Shown piece after piece: positions 8,746 to 17,273 of a stretch of 61,974 nt of DNA. The first letter of the stretch is position 1; every line of letters begins with the position of its first letter. The DNA comes from Ligilactobacillus agilis DSM 20509. Lineage in GTDB: Bacteria; Bacillota; Bacilli; Lactobacillales; Lactobacillaceae. The position numbers and the translations under genes are program-made. Location of the stretch: positions 526 to 62,499 of the forward strand of contig NZ_AYYP01000070.1 of the NCBI RefSeq assembly GCF_001436215.1, given 5' to 3'. Below the pieces are notes generated by a model. That model worked only from the letters and a program-made list of their open reading frames with translations, ran no database searches and had not been told where the DNA came from.

Positions 8746-9706
8746 TACTAAATTCCTCCAAATTAGTTAGGGGTTGAAGCCAGGTCTGGGTCACCCCGTG
8801 TTCTTTTAAAACCGTAGCTAGATTTTGGGCTGTAGCTTGATCTTTAACCAGGCAGATAAAGCAGCCACCACGTCCACCGCCAGTTAATTTAGCACCTAAA
8901 GCGCCGTTATTCAAACTAAGTGAGATAAAATTGTCTAATTCTTTAGAACTAACCCCTAACGCTTGCAGGTGACTTTGAGCCTGGTTAAAGGTTTGCCCAA
9001 GACCTAAGACGTCATTGTGGGCCAGTTGTTTTCTAGCCAGGTGGGCCAAAGCGCCTAAAGCTTGAATTTGACCTTGAGTTGAGCTAGGGTCGTTAACTAA
9101 TTTTTCTTTAACTAGACTAACTGCCTGCTTAGTTTGCCCTTTAATCCCGCTATCTGCGATTAGTAGGTAGGCGTCAAGCGCGATTTTTAGGGGGTACATT
9201 TCCTGGTTACGAATAAGCCAAATAGGCTTTAGGCTGGCACTAGTAGCGGCATCTAGCCCACTGGGATTTTTATGAGTTTCTCTTTCTGCGAGTTGGGCTA
9301 GTTTCAGTAGCTGGGGGCGACTTAAGTTCCATGCAAAGTAAGCCGCAAAGGCACGGATGATTGCGATGGTAACAGCAGCAGACGACCCCATCCCCCGTTC
9401 GGCCGGTAATTGGCTGTTAATTTCCAAGCAAAAGCCTAACTGGGGCTGATTTGCTTTAGCCAACATAAATTTAATGAGGTTAGTAATCCCAAGCATTGAT
9501 TGGGGGGCGGTAGTCAACGGCCCATCGTAATAGCTACTTTTGATTAATTGATTATTTGCTGGCAGTGGTTTTAAGGTGGCAGTAACTGTCACGGCTGAAA
9601 GGGGGAGGGCAATTGCTGGTTGCCCGTAGACTACAGAATGTTCCCCGATTAAGATGATTTTAGCGTGACTTTTGCCACTTGCGAGCACTGTGTTCTTTTC
9701 TTCCAA
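8717..9706 (-). CDS. mvk: Mevalonate kinase
   Basis: A 329-residue GHMP kinase that phosphorylates mevalonate at position 5, the first committed step here. It shows SHAKIILIGEHSVVYGQPAIALPL (about 13-36), the ATP loop ERGMGSSAAVTIAIIRA and the C-terminal motif KLTGGGRGGCFICL. The start is TTG at 9706, six bases after AAGGAAGG; no better start exists. It is the first gene of the operon and follows a near-consensus promoter. The mvaS and mvaA genes that make mevalonate are not in the window. Confidence 0.96.
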   Translation of the reverse strand: MEEKNTVLASGKSHAKIILIGEHSVVYGQPAIALPLSAVTVTATLKPLPANNQLIKSSYYDGPLTTAPQSMLGITNLIKFMLAKANQPQLGFCLEINSQLPAERGMGSSAAVTIAIIRAFAAYFAWNLSRPQLLKLAQLAERETHKNPSGLDAATSASLKPIWLIRNQEMYPLKIALDAYLLIADSGIKGQTKQAVSLVKEKLVNDPSSTQGQIQALGALAHLARKQLAHNDVLGLGQTFNQAQSHLQALGVSSKELDNFISLSLNNGALGAKLTGGGRGGCFICLVKDQATAQNLATVLKEHGVTQTWLQPLTNLEEFSNEENGPRPH

Positions 9707-9746
9707 TAAAAGCCTTCCTTTCTAGGATTATTGGCATACGATATAA

Positions 9747-9775
9747 ATTATAACCGTTTAAATCACGAGCGACAA
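9747..9775 (-). promoter_or_regulatory. Promoter of the mevalonate operon
   Basis: On the minus strand TTGTCG (9775-9770) and TATAAT (9752-9747) are separated by exactly 17 bp, about 40 bp upstream of the mvk start codon. This is a strong sigma-A type promoter with no operator that I can see. Confidence 0.85.
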
Positions 9776-9816
9776 GAATTTATGCTAAAATGAGAAGATA
9801 AGAACATAAAAAGTCG

Positions 9817-12594
9817 GTGAAGAGTTTGAAAGCAAGTAACACTTATGCTGTTGTTGACTTAGAGACTACGGGAACTAACCTGGACGGAAGTCAACGGATA
9901 ATCCAATTTGCGTGCGTACTGGTTGAAGACGGACAGATTGTTAATCAGTTTAGTACCTTAATAAATCCGCTCCGCCCGCTAAGTCCAGAGGTGGAAAAAC
10001 TAACGGGATTAAAGCAAAAGGATTTAAAAAAAGCGCCCAGCTTCGATGAGGTGGCGGCTAGTATCTACGCCTTATTACAGGGCACAATTTTTGTAGCCCA
10101 CAATATTCAATTCGACTACCGTTTTTTGAACCTTGAGTTAGAGCGGGTAGGGTACCCAGCCTTAGAGTTAAAGGGAATCGATACAGTCCAGTTGGCTCAA
10201 ATCTTGTTACCAACCCAGTTGTCATACCGGTTAGGGGATTTAGGTAAGGCCTTAAAAATTGAACATGATCACCCCCACCATGCTGATAGTGATGCCTACG
10301 TAACTGCTAAGTTATTATTACTTTTATTAGCAAAATTAAAAGAGTTGCCACGAGATTTATTAGTTACCTTAAATAAGTTGGCAGGGGAATTGGTATATGA
10401 TACGGGCGCCTGTTTTAAAGAGGCCTTGGCCCAAAAAGATGAGACGGAAATTTTGGATGCCGACCTCTTGCAGGTGGCAGGAATTATCCTCAAGCGGCCT
10501 CACTTTGAAAGTGGGGCCAAACTAACTATGACCTACCCGCTTACCGAACAAGAAAAGCGGCAACAGTTTACAGGAATTATTGATTATCGTAGTGAGCAAG
10601 TAAGGCTAATGGATGATATTGAAGAGTTTAGCCACAGTAAGGCTCGCTATTTCTTGGCCCAAGCGCCAACAGGTTTAGGCAAGACCTTAGCTTACCTTTA
10701 CCCTGCTGCCTATCTAGCCTTAGGGGGACAAAAAGTGGTGTTGGCTGTGCCAACCAACACTTTGCAAGAGCAAGTATTAACAACAAGCATCCCCATTATA
10801 GAGCAATTAGTGGGTAAGTTAAGGGTCGTAACTTTAAAGGGAAGTCAAAACTACCTTAACTTAGAAAAGTTTTGGCAAAGCCTTAGACAAGCACAAGGAA
10901 AGTATACGCGGATTGTCCAGATGAAAATCTTAGTTTGGTTAAGTCAGACTGAAACGGGTGACTTGACAGAACTACACCTGCTAAAGACAAAGGATAGTTT
11001 TTTTGAACAAATTAGTCACCAAGGAATAGAGGGACTAGACAAGACCAGTCCGTTTTATCAAGTTGACTTTGTCAGACGCCAAGAAGTGGCAACTAAAAAT
11101 GCTGATATCGTGATAACTAACCAGTCGTATTTGCTTAACCACGCTAGCGATTTTGCTTCATTAGGTGCCCTCCTTATATTAGATGAAGCACAACATCTTA
11201 TTGACTTGGCCGCTAGTTACAACCGGCAAGTCTTAGACTTAGATGCTATTAAAATTTTGGCGGATAGTTTGTTGGTTAAAATGGAATCCCAGGTAAGTCT
11301 ATCGTTTGAGCAGTTAGTGGCAACTGGATTTATGACCCGCTATAGTTACCAACAAATTAAGCATTACACCCAAGTAATAGACCATAGCGTTATGGATGTT
11401 AGGAGTCGCTTAATTCAATATTTCTACAGGAAAGAAGCAGGTAATGAGATTTACCTAAGTAATAACAAGTTGCGCGGCTTTGTGAAGGCCCACCTAGGCG
11501 AAATTAAGCAAATTGGGTTCGCCTTTGAAAAATTACTGAACCTTAATAGCAAATTAGAAGGAAAGTTTATTCAAGCTAGTCGTAAGCAGGCCCTCACCCA
11601 AGAAGAAGAAGGACTGTTGTTAGATTACTTTACTTTGGTGACATCTTTTAACAAGGAACTAAGTCAGTGGAGCCAGTTAGATCTTGAATTAATTGAAACC
11701 AAACAAAATAAAGGCATTACCTGGCTGAGTTTAAATCGTTCGCAGGCTAACGCGCACTTACGCTTAAACTTTGGCCTCTTAGAGGGAAAGGATTATTTAG
11801 CTACCAATATCTACCAAAAGTTTGCCAAGGTTATTTTACTGGGGGCAAGTGTGTTAACACCTAAGACTAAAAGTTACGTTTTAAATCAGTTAGATTTACC
11901 GGCTGATTTAAAAATCCATACTTATAAGAGTCAGTTTAACTATCGGAAGCAAGCCCAAGTTTTAGTGGCTCGTGATGCCCCCACGGTAGATCAGCTTGAA
12001 TATAGCCAGTACCTAGTGCAGACGATTAACCAAATCGTAACGGAAAGTCCGCGACAAACCATGGTCTTGTTCAATTCCTTAGAAATGGTCGCAAAAATCT
12101 ATCAAGGATTAGTGGAGCTAGGGTTGACCGCTAAAAGAGATGTCTTAGCCCAAGGAATTAACGGGGGAGTTAATAAATTAAAGAAGCGATTTGCTTTAAG
12201 TCAAACTAAGGACAGTATCTTGTTAGCAACTGGAAGTTTTTTTGAAGGGATTGACTTGCCAGAAGATAAGTTAGAGTTAGTAATTGTAACTAGGTTACCG
12301 TTTACTCCACCGGATTCGCTTTATAACCAGGTTAGGTATCAACGCTTAAAGGCGGCGGGGAAAAATCCATTCTCAGTCTTAGCTTTACCGGAGGCAATCA
12401 TTAAGTTAAAACAAGCCTTCGGCCGCTTGATTCGGACTAAAAACGACCGCGGGGTCTTTGTTTTACTCGATAGTCGCTTTGTCACTAAACGTTACGGAAG
12501 CGAATTTAATCAGGCTTTTCCTACGGAATGTAGCTTACAGGCGGTTTTAACAAAACAAGTTGTTAAGGAAGTTAAAGATTTTTTTGAAAGTTAA
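9817..12594 (+). CDS. dinG: DinG-family 3'-5' exonuclease/helicase-like ATPase
   Basis: A 925-residue two-domain protein for DNA repair. Residues 1-170 are a DnaQ-type DEDD exonuclease (YAVVDLETTGTN, HNIQFDYRFL, HHADSDAYVT). The rest is an XPD/DinG superfamily 2 helicase with Walker A APTGLGKTLAYLYPA, DEAH-box variant ILDEAQHL and motif VI QAFGRLIRTKNDRG. I see no four-cysteine iron-sulfur cluster, as in Bacillus and Staphylococcus DinG, which differ from the E. coli enzyme in this. The start is uncertain: GTG at 9817 or TTG at 9826. It is followed by ypmB, aspB and asnS in the order of Bacillus subtilis. Confidence 0.93.
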   Translation: MKSLKASNTYAVVDLETTGTNLDGSQRIIQFACVLVEDGQIVNQFSTLINPLRPLSPEVEKLTGLKQKDLKKAPSFDEVAASIYALLQGTIFVAHNIQFDYRFLNLELERVGYPALELKGIDTVQLAQILLPTQLSYRLGDLGKALKIEHDHPHHADSDAYVTAKLLLLLLAKLKELPRDLLVTLNKLAGELVYDTGACFKEALAQKDETEILDADLLQVAGIILKRPHFESGAKLTMTYPLTEQEKRQQFTGIIDYRSEQVRLMDDIEEFSHSKARYFLAQAPTGLGKTLAYLYPAAYLALGGQKVVLAVPTNTLQEQVLTTSIPIIEQLVGKLRVVTLKGSQNYLNLEKFWQSLRQAQGKYTRIVQMKILVWLSQTETGDLTELHLLKTKDSFFEQISHQGIEGLDKTSPFYQVDFVRRQEVATKNADIVITNQSYLLNHASDFASLGALLILDEAQHLIDLAASYNRQVLDLDAIKILADSLLVKMESQVSLSFEQLVATGFMTRYSYQQIKHYTQVIDHSVMDVRSRLIQYFYRKEAGNEIYLSNNKLRGFVKAHLGEIKQIGFAFEKLLNLNSKLEGKFIQASRKQALTQEEEGLLLDYFTLVTSFNKELSQWSQLDLELIETKQNKGITWLSLNRSQANAHLRLNFGLLEGKDYLATNIYQKFAKVILLGASVLTPKTKSYVLNQLDLPADLKIHTYKSQFNYRKQAQVLVARDAPTVDQLEYSQYLVQTINQIVTESPRQTMVLFNSLEMVAKIYQGLVELGLTAKRDVLAQGINGGVNKLKKRFALSQTKDSILLATGSFFEGIDLPEDKLELVIVTRLPFTPPDSLYNQVRYQRLKAAGKNPFSVLALPEAIIKLKQAFGRLIRTKNDRGVFVLLDSRFVTKRYGSEFNQAFPTECSLQAVLTKQVVKEVKDFFES

Positions 12595-12610
12595 TTTTTT
12601 ATTTTAAAGG

Positions 12611-12641
12611 TTAACCTCAAATTAAATTTGAATGGTATAAT
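12611..12641 (+). promoter_or_regulatory. Candidate promoter upstream of the ypmB-like gene
   Basis: A perfect TATAAT (12636-12641) lies 19 bp after TTAACC. It overlaps an upstream in-frame TTG codon, which argues that translation begins further downstream. The -35 is weak and the spacer long, so this is a candidate only. Confidence 0.5.
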
Positions 12642-12693
12642 AAAAAAGTGTTACTTATCTTATAAAGAAAGGTTGCGAACTAATCAAAAGTTT

Positions 12694-13191
12694 ATGAAAA
12701 GAAGTAGACAGTCACGGTTTGGTTGGAGAAAACTGTTAATCAGTTTAGGGGTAATTTTAGCTCTTTATGGTAGTTGGTATTACTACCACCAAACCCAAGC
12801 CCCCCTAACGGTAGCTAAAGACGAGGCATATGCTTTAGCTGATAAGTATGGGCATTTAAAAACACATACGGCCTTTTACCGTTACAATCGTCAAGAAACT
12901 TATTTTACAGTTGCCGGAGAAAATCAACGGGGGCAAAAAGTATATGTGCTTATCGCTAAGCGGGGAGGTAAGATTAACATCTACTCCCAAGATAAAGGAC
13001 TTACTGCCCAAGAGGTGCAATCCTTTGTTAAAGCGCGCTATCGTCCTAAGAAAATCCTAAATTTAGCTTTGGGCTTATATAAAAAGCAACCGGTTTGGGA
13101 AGTTAGTTATCTTAACTCTAAGAACCAGTTATGTTATGACTTAATCGCCTTTAAAAATGGGCGGATAGTCAAATCTATTCAAAATCTTTAA
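12694..13191 (+). CDS. ypmB: YpmB-like membrane-anchored DUF5590 protein
   Basis: About 165 residues with a basic N-terminus, one transmembrane helix (GWRKLLISLGVILALYGSWY) and an extracellular domain ending in PVWEVSYLNSKNQLCYDLIAFKNGRIVKSI, which looks like the PepSY/YpmB fold. Function is unknown; YpmB of Bacillus occupies the same place between dinG and aspB. The frame is open from 12628, but a TATAAT box covers those first codons, so I prefer the ATG at 12694, although its ribosome-binding site (AAAGG) is too far upstream to be convincing. The next gene follows after 15 bases. Confidence 0.75.
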   Translation: MKRSRQSRFGWRKLLISLGVILALYGSWYYYHQTQAPLTVAKDEAYALADKYGHLKTHTAFYRYNRQETYFTVAGENQRGQKVYVLIAKRGGKINIYSQDKGLTAQEVQSFVKARYRPKKILNLALGLYKKQPVWEVSYLNSKNQLCYDLIAFKNGRIVKSIQNL

Positions 13192-13206
13192 AAGGGTGGT
13201 CAGCAT

Positions 13207-14391
13207 ATGAATTTTTCACAACGGGCAGCAAATATAAAACCGTCTGCAACTTTAGCTTTAGCCAATAAGGCTAAGGAAATGAAGGCACAAGGAATTGATG
13301 TTATTAATCTTTCAGTAGGCGAACCAGACTTTAAAACACCAGCTCACATCAAGCAGGCTGCGATTGAGGCAATTCAAGCTGGTAAGGCAGATGCGTATAC
13401 GGCGGCAACTGGGATTTTACCACTGCGAGAAGCAATCGCTACCTATACCAATAACGATTACCAAACTAATTTTACGGCTAAGAATGTGGCTGTTACGGTT
13501 GGGGGTAAATTATCCTTATATGCATTAGCCCAGGTTTTATTTGAAGCAGGGGATGAAGTTTTAATCCCGCTCCCTTACTGGGTCAGTTATGGTGAACAGG
13601 TTAAGTTAGCAGAGGCTAAGCCAGTTTTTGTTGCACCTGCATTAGGAAATGATAAGGTATCGGTAGTTGAATTAGAGGCTAAACGAACTGATAAGACTAA
13701 GGCCTGCATCATTAATTCTCCTCAAAATCCTGCTGGCTTAATCTATAGTCGCGAGGAATTAGAGGCAATTGGAAATTGGGCTGTTGAACATGAGATAATC
13801 TTGATTGCTGATGACATGTATAGTAAGTTAGTTTATAATGGTAATCAGTTCGTTTCTTTACTTAACTTATCAGATGCAATTCGCAAGCAAACCATTTTAG
13901 TTAACGGACTTTCAAAAGCTTATGCAATGACGGGCTGGCGGGTAGGCTACACTGTCGCTAGTGAAGAAGTAATTCAAAAGTTGGCAGCTTTCTTAGGACA
14001 CGCCACGAGTAATTTGGCGGCTGTTAGCCAGTACGCAGCTTTAGCGGCGTTAACAGGTGATCAAGCTTGTGTTGAAGAAATGAGACAAGCCTACGAAGAA
14101 AGACTCAATACTATCTATCCGCAGTTAGTGGCTTTACCCGGCTTTAAGTTTACTAAACCTCAAGGAGCCTTTTACATGTTCCCTAATATTAGAGAAACCT
14201 TAGAGTTAACTGGCTTTAAGAGTGCCGATGACTTTGCTGCCGCTTTATTAGAACAAGCTCACGTGGCGGTGGTCGTTGGGTCTGCTTTTGGGATGCCGGA
14301 TTGCATTCGAATTAGTTATGCGACCGACTTAGCTAGCTTACAAGAAGCGGTTAAGCGGATGAAGAAATTTATTGAAGAATATAGACACTAG
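13207..14391 (+). CDS. aspB: Aspartate aminotransferase (class I PLP aminotransferase)
   Basis: A 394-residue PLP enzyme that most likely exchanges amino groups between aspartate and 2-oxoglutarate. Landmarks are [55 protein letters not shown] and the PLP-lysine motif [17 protein letters not shown]. It belongs to subgroup I-beta/gamma with Bacillus AspB. The ATG start follows AAAGGGTGG. Its stop TAG is part of the TAGGAGG ribosome-binding site of asnS. Placement beside asnS suits a supply of aspartate for asparagine. Substrate is inferred from synteny, not proved by residues. Confidence 0.92.
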   Translation: MNFSQRAANIKPSATLALANKAKEMKAQGIDVINLSVGEPDFKTPAHIKQAAIEAIQAGKADAYTAATGILPLREAIATYTNNDYQTNFTAKNVAVTVGGKLSLYALAQVLFEAGDEVLIPLPYWVSYGEQVKLAEAKPVFVAPALGNDKVSVVELEAKRTDKTKACIINSPQNPAGLIYSREELEAIGNWAVEHEIILIADDMYSKLVYNGNQFVSLLNLSDAIRKQTILVNGLSKAYAMTGWRVGYTVASEEVIQKLAAFLGHATSNLAAVSQYAALAALTGDQACVEEMRQAYEERLNTIYPQLVALPGFKFTKPQGAFYMFPNIRETLELTGFKSADDFAAALLEQAHVAVVVGSAFGMPDCIRISYATDLASLQEAVKRMKKFIEEYRH

Positions 14392-14404
14392 GAGGAATTT
14401 GCGC

Positions 14405-15706
14405 GTGCAAACTATTAGTATTATTGATGCCAAAAATCACGTTGATGAAAAAGTTAAAATCGGAGTTTGGCTAACTAATAAGCGTTCCAGTGGGAAGATT
14501 GCCTTCTTACAACTCCGGGACGGATCAGCTTTTTTCCAAGGGGTTGTTGTAAAAAATAACGTCAGCGAAGAAGTATTTAAGCGGGCTAAAGAAGTCAAGC
14601 AAGAAACCAGTATGTATGTGACGGGAACAATTCATGAAGACGCTCGGTCACACTTTGGTTACGAAATTGAAATTGAAGATATTGAAATTGTCGGTGAAAG
14701 TGAAAATTACCCAATTACCCCTAAAGAACACGGAACGGACTTTTTAATGGACCATCGCCACTTATGGTTGCGTTCTAAGCGGCAATTTGCAATTATGCAA
14801 ATCAGAAACGAAATGATTAGGGCGACTTATGAATTCTTCAACCAAGAAGGTTTTATCAAGTTAGATTCCCCAATTTTAACGGGAAGCGCACCTGAAGGGA
14901 CTACAGAACTATTCCACACTGAGTATTTTGACCGGGATGCTTACCTTTCCCAGTCAGGACAGTTATATGCAGAAGCTGGGGCGATGGCTTATGGCAAGGT
15001 ATTTACCTTTGGGCCAACTTTCCGGGCTGAAAAATCAAAGACGCGGCGGCACTTAATTGAATTCTGGATGATTGAACCAGAAATGGCCTTCATGCACCAA
15101 GAAGAAAGTTTAGAAATCCAAGAAAAGTATGTAGCCTTTTTAGTCCAAGCGGTACTTGATAATTGTGACTATGCCCTAACTATCTTGGGTCGGGATAAGG
15201 AAGTCTTAAAGGAATACACTAAGTTACCTTACCCACGGATTTCTTATGATGAAGCAATCAAGTTACTCCAAGAATCAGGAGAATTTCCTGATGTTAAGTG
15301 GGGCGAAGACTTTGGTTCTCCAGAAGAAACTTACTTAGCTAACCACTTCAGCAAACCGGTCTTTGTCATGAACTATCCTAAGGCAATTAAGCCATTTTAC
15401 ATGAAACCACACCCAACTAGAGATGACGTGGTTGTCTGTGCCGACCTCCTAGCTCCTGAAGGCTATGGTGAAATTATCGGTGGTTCTGAACGGGCGGTAG
15501 ACCCTGCTTACTTAGAAGCACAAATTAAGCAAGCTGGTTTAGATGTGGCCGATTATGAATGGTACCTAGACTTGAGAAGATTCGGGAGTGTTCCTCACTC
15601 TGGTTTCGGTTTAGGGTTAGAACGGGCGGTAACTTGGATCACTGGTGAAAGCCATATCCGGGAAGCAATTCCATTCCCACGTCTTCTTAACAGAATTTAC
15701 CCATAA
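14405..15706 (+). CDS. asnS: Asparagine--tRNA ligase
   Basis: A 433-residue class IIb aminoacyl-tRNA synthetase that charges tRNA-Asn. The N-terminal OB-fold anticodon domain ([24 protein letters not shown]) precedes the catalytic core with motif 2 [22 protein letters not shown] and motif 3 [26 protein letters not shown] separates it from AspRS. The true start is GTG at 14405, nine bases after AGGAGG; an earlier in-frame codon lies inside aspB and would add eleven unusual residues. A terminator follows. Confidence 0.96.
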   Translation: MQTISIIDAKNHVDEKVKIGVWLTNKRSSGKIAFLQLRDGSAFFQGVVVKNNVSEEVFKRAKEVKQETSMYVTGTIHEDARSHFGYEIEIEDIEIVGESENYPITPKEHGTDFLMDHRHLWLRSKRQFAIMQIRNEMIRATYEFFNQEGFIKLDSPILTGSAPEGTTELFHTEYFDRDAYLSQSGQLYAEAGAMAYGKVFTFGPTFRAEKSKTRRHLIEFWMIEPEMAFMHQEESLEIQEKYVAFLVQAVLDNCDYALTILGRDKEVLKEYTKLPYPRISYDEAIKLLQESGEFPDVKWGEDFGSPEETYLANHFSKPVFVMNYPKAIKPFYMKPHPTRDDVVVCADLLAPEGYGEIIGGSERAVDPAYLEAQIKQAGLDVADYEWYLDLRRFGSVPHSGFGLGLERAVTWITGESHIREAIPFPRLLNRIYP

Positions 15707-15719
15707 AGTAAAGGTTATT

Positions 15720-15766
15720 AAATGCAAGCATTTTGACGCTGTCGTTATGATGCTTGCATTTTTCTT
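15720..15766 (+). terminator. Terminator after asnS
   Basis: AAATGCAAGCA pairs with TGCTTGCATTT across a 20-base loop, followed by TTTTTC. It closes the dinG-asnS transcript before dnaD. Confidence 0.85.
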
Positions 15767-15837
15767 CTCAAAGAGTGCTAATTAGTTAAGCTTTGTGTTA
15801 GATTGTGATAAAGTTGTTTTGTGAGAGGGGCGATTTT

Positions 15838-16563
15838 ATGGAGAATGATTGGGAGTTTTTTGTTGATGCTAAACAAGTAACTATTTCCAGTTTGATTCTG
15901 GCAAACTATCAAAAGTTAGGGTTAACTGAAGAAGAATTAGTTTTGTTTTTGCAAATTGATAGTCAACTTCAAGCCGGGAAGAATATTCCAGATATTGAGA
16001 AAATAAGCCAGGCGATGGGCAAAGCTAGCACTGACATCTACAGTCTGATGCACAAGCTAGTTGAAAAAAAAGTGTTAGCGATTAATACGGTCAGCGATGA
16101 AAATGGACGGGAAACTAACCAGTATAGTTTTAAGGGCCTATATCAGAAGTTAGTGGCCCTAAAGAGGCAAGAGGAGATGACAACTAGCCAAGCCGCCCTT
16201 AGTGTTAGTCGGGCAGAAATTTATAAGAGTATCGAGGTTGAGTTTGGAAGAGCTTTGACTCCGATGGAGTTACAAACCATAGATATGTGGTTTAGTCAGG
16301 ACCATTATCAGCCTGAACTAGTTAAACTAGCTTTAAGGGAAGCGGTTTTGAATCAAGTCTATAACCTACGTTACATAGACCGGATTTTAATCAGCTGGGA
16401 AAAGCAAAACATCAAAACGGCTGCCGATGCCCAAAAACTGCTAGTAAAACAGCGGGAGGTTAAGGCGGCGAAGTGGAGCAAACCTACCTCCCAGTCTAAG
16501 ACTAAAGATAAGCCAGAAATTCCGGTTTATAAATGGTCAAATAGAACAGAAGGTGAGCACTAA
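15838..16563 (+). CDS. dnaD: DnaD-family replication initiation protein
   Basis: A 241-residue protein of the DnaD family, which helps DnaA and the helicase loader open DNA and restart replication in Firmicutes. The N-terminal half is a winged-helix region (LTEEELVLFLQIDSQL, MGKASTDIYSLMHKLVEKKVL). The C-terminal half is the DnaB_2/DnaD domain with VEFGRALTPMELQTIDMWF and the conserved YNLRYIDRILISWEKQNIKTAADA. A basic tail follows. The ATG at 15838 has GAGAGGGG in front; the frame is open further up but those codons overlap that site. It overlaps nth by one base (TAATG). Confidence 0.93.
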   Translation: MENDWEFFVDAKQVTISSLILANYQKLGLTEEELVLFLQIDSQLQAGKNIPDIEKISQAMGKASTDIYSLMHKLVEKKVLAINTVSDENGRETNQYSFKGLYQKLVALKRQEEMTTSQAALSVSRAEIYKSIEVEFGRALTPMELQTIDMWFSQDHYQPELVKLALREAVLNQVYNLRYIDRILISWEKQNIKTAADAQKLLVKQREVKAAKWSKPTSQSKTKDKPEIPVYKWSNRTEGEH

Positions 16564-17207
16564 TGTTAGATGCTAAGGAAACCCTACAAGCGATTCAAAT
16601 CATGGGTAAAACCTACCCGACCACGGGTAGCTCTTTAGTGGCTGATACCCCCTTTCATTTTTTAATGGCAGTAATTCTTAGTGCCCAAACGACGGATAAG
16701 GCGGTTAATCAAATTAGCCCCGCCTTATTTGCTCGGTTTAAGCAACCTGAAGACTTAGCTAATGCCAAACCAAGTGAAGTAGAGCCCTATATCCAAACGA
16801 TAGGTTTATATCATAATAAAGCTAAGTATCTAGTTGCATGTGCACAGGGGTTAGTTACCCAGTTTGATGGTCAAGTTCCTAAGACTCATAAAGAACTGAT
16901 GAGCTTAGCCGGAGTAGGGCGAAAAACGGCAGACGTTGTATTAGCCGAGTGCTTTGGAATTCCGGCTCTAGCGGTAGACACCCACGTAGGCAGAATTGCC
17001 AAGCGGCTTGCAATGGTTAAAGCAGATGCAACCGTTAACCAAATTGAGCAAACCCTAATGAAAAAATTGCCTAAAGAAATGTGGATTACTGCCCACCACC
17101 GGATGATTATTTGGGGGAGAAACCAGTGTCTAGCTCGGGCACCTAAATGTCAAACCTGTCCCTTATTATTTATGTGTCAAGAAGGGCAAAAGCGGACTCA
17201 ATCTTAA
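16563..17207 (+). CDS. nth: Endonuclease III (DNA glycosylase/AP lyase)
   Basis: A 214-residue base-excision repair enzyme that removes oxidised pyrimidines and cuts at abasic sites. The helix-hairpin-helix LMSLAGVGRKTADVVL carries the catalytic lysine and ALAVDTHVGRIAKRL the catalytic aspartate. The iron-sulfur cluster ligands are present as C-x6-C-x2-C-x5-C in NQCLARAPKCQTCPLLFMC. Length is standard. It is translationally coupled to dnaD, as in Bacillus. Confidence 0.96.
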   Translation: MLDAKETLQAIQIMGKTYPTTGSSLVADTPFHFLMAVILSAQTTDKAVNQISPALFARFKQPEDLANAKPSEVEPYIQTIGLYHNKAKYLVACAQGLVTQFDGQVPKTHKELMSLAGVGRKTADVVLAECFGIPALAVDTHVGRIAKRLAMVKADATVNQIEQTLMKKLPKEMWITAHHRMIIWGRNQCLARAPKCQTCPLLFMCQEGQKRTQS

Positions 17208-17222
17208 AAAGTACCATAAGTC

Positions 17223-17258
17223 AAAAAAGTAGCTCTTATATGAAGAGCTACTTTTTTA
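17223..17258. terminator. Bidirectional terminator between nth and pbp1A
   Basis: AAAAAAGTAGCTCTT pairs perfectly with AAGAGCTACTTTTTT around a five-base loop, so it serves both converging transcripts. Confidence 0.95.
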
Positions 17259-17273
17259 GTTTAATAAAGACTA

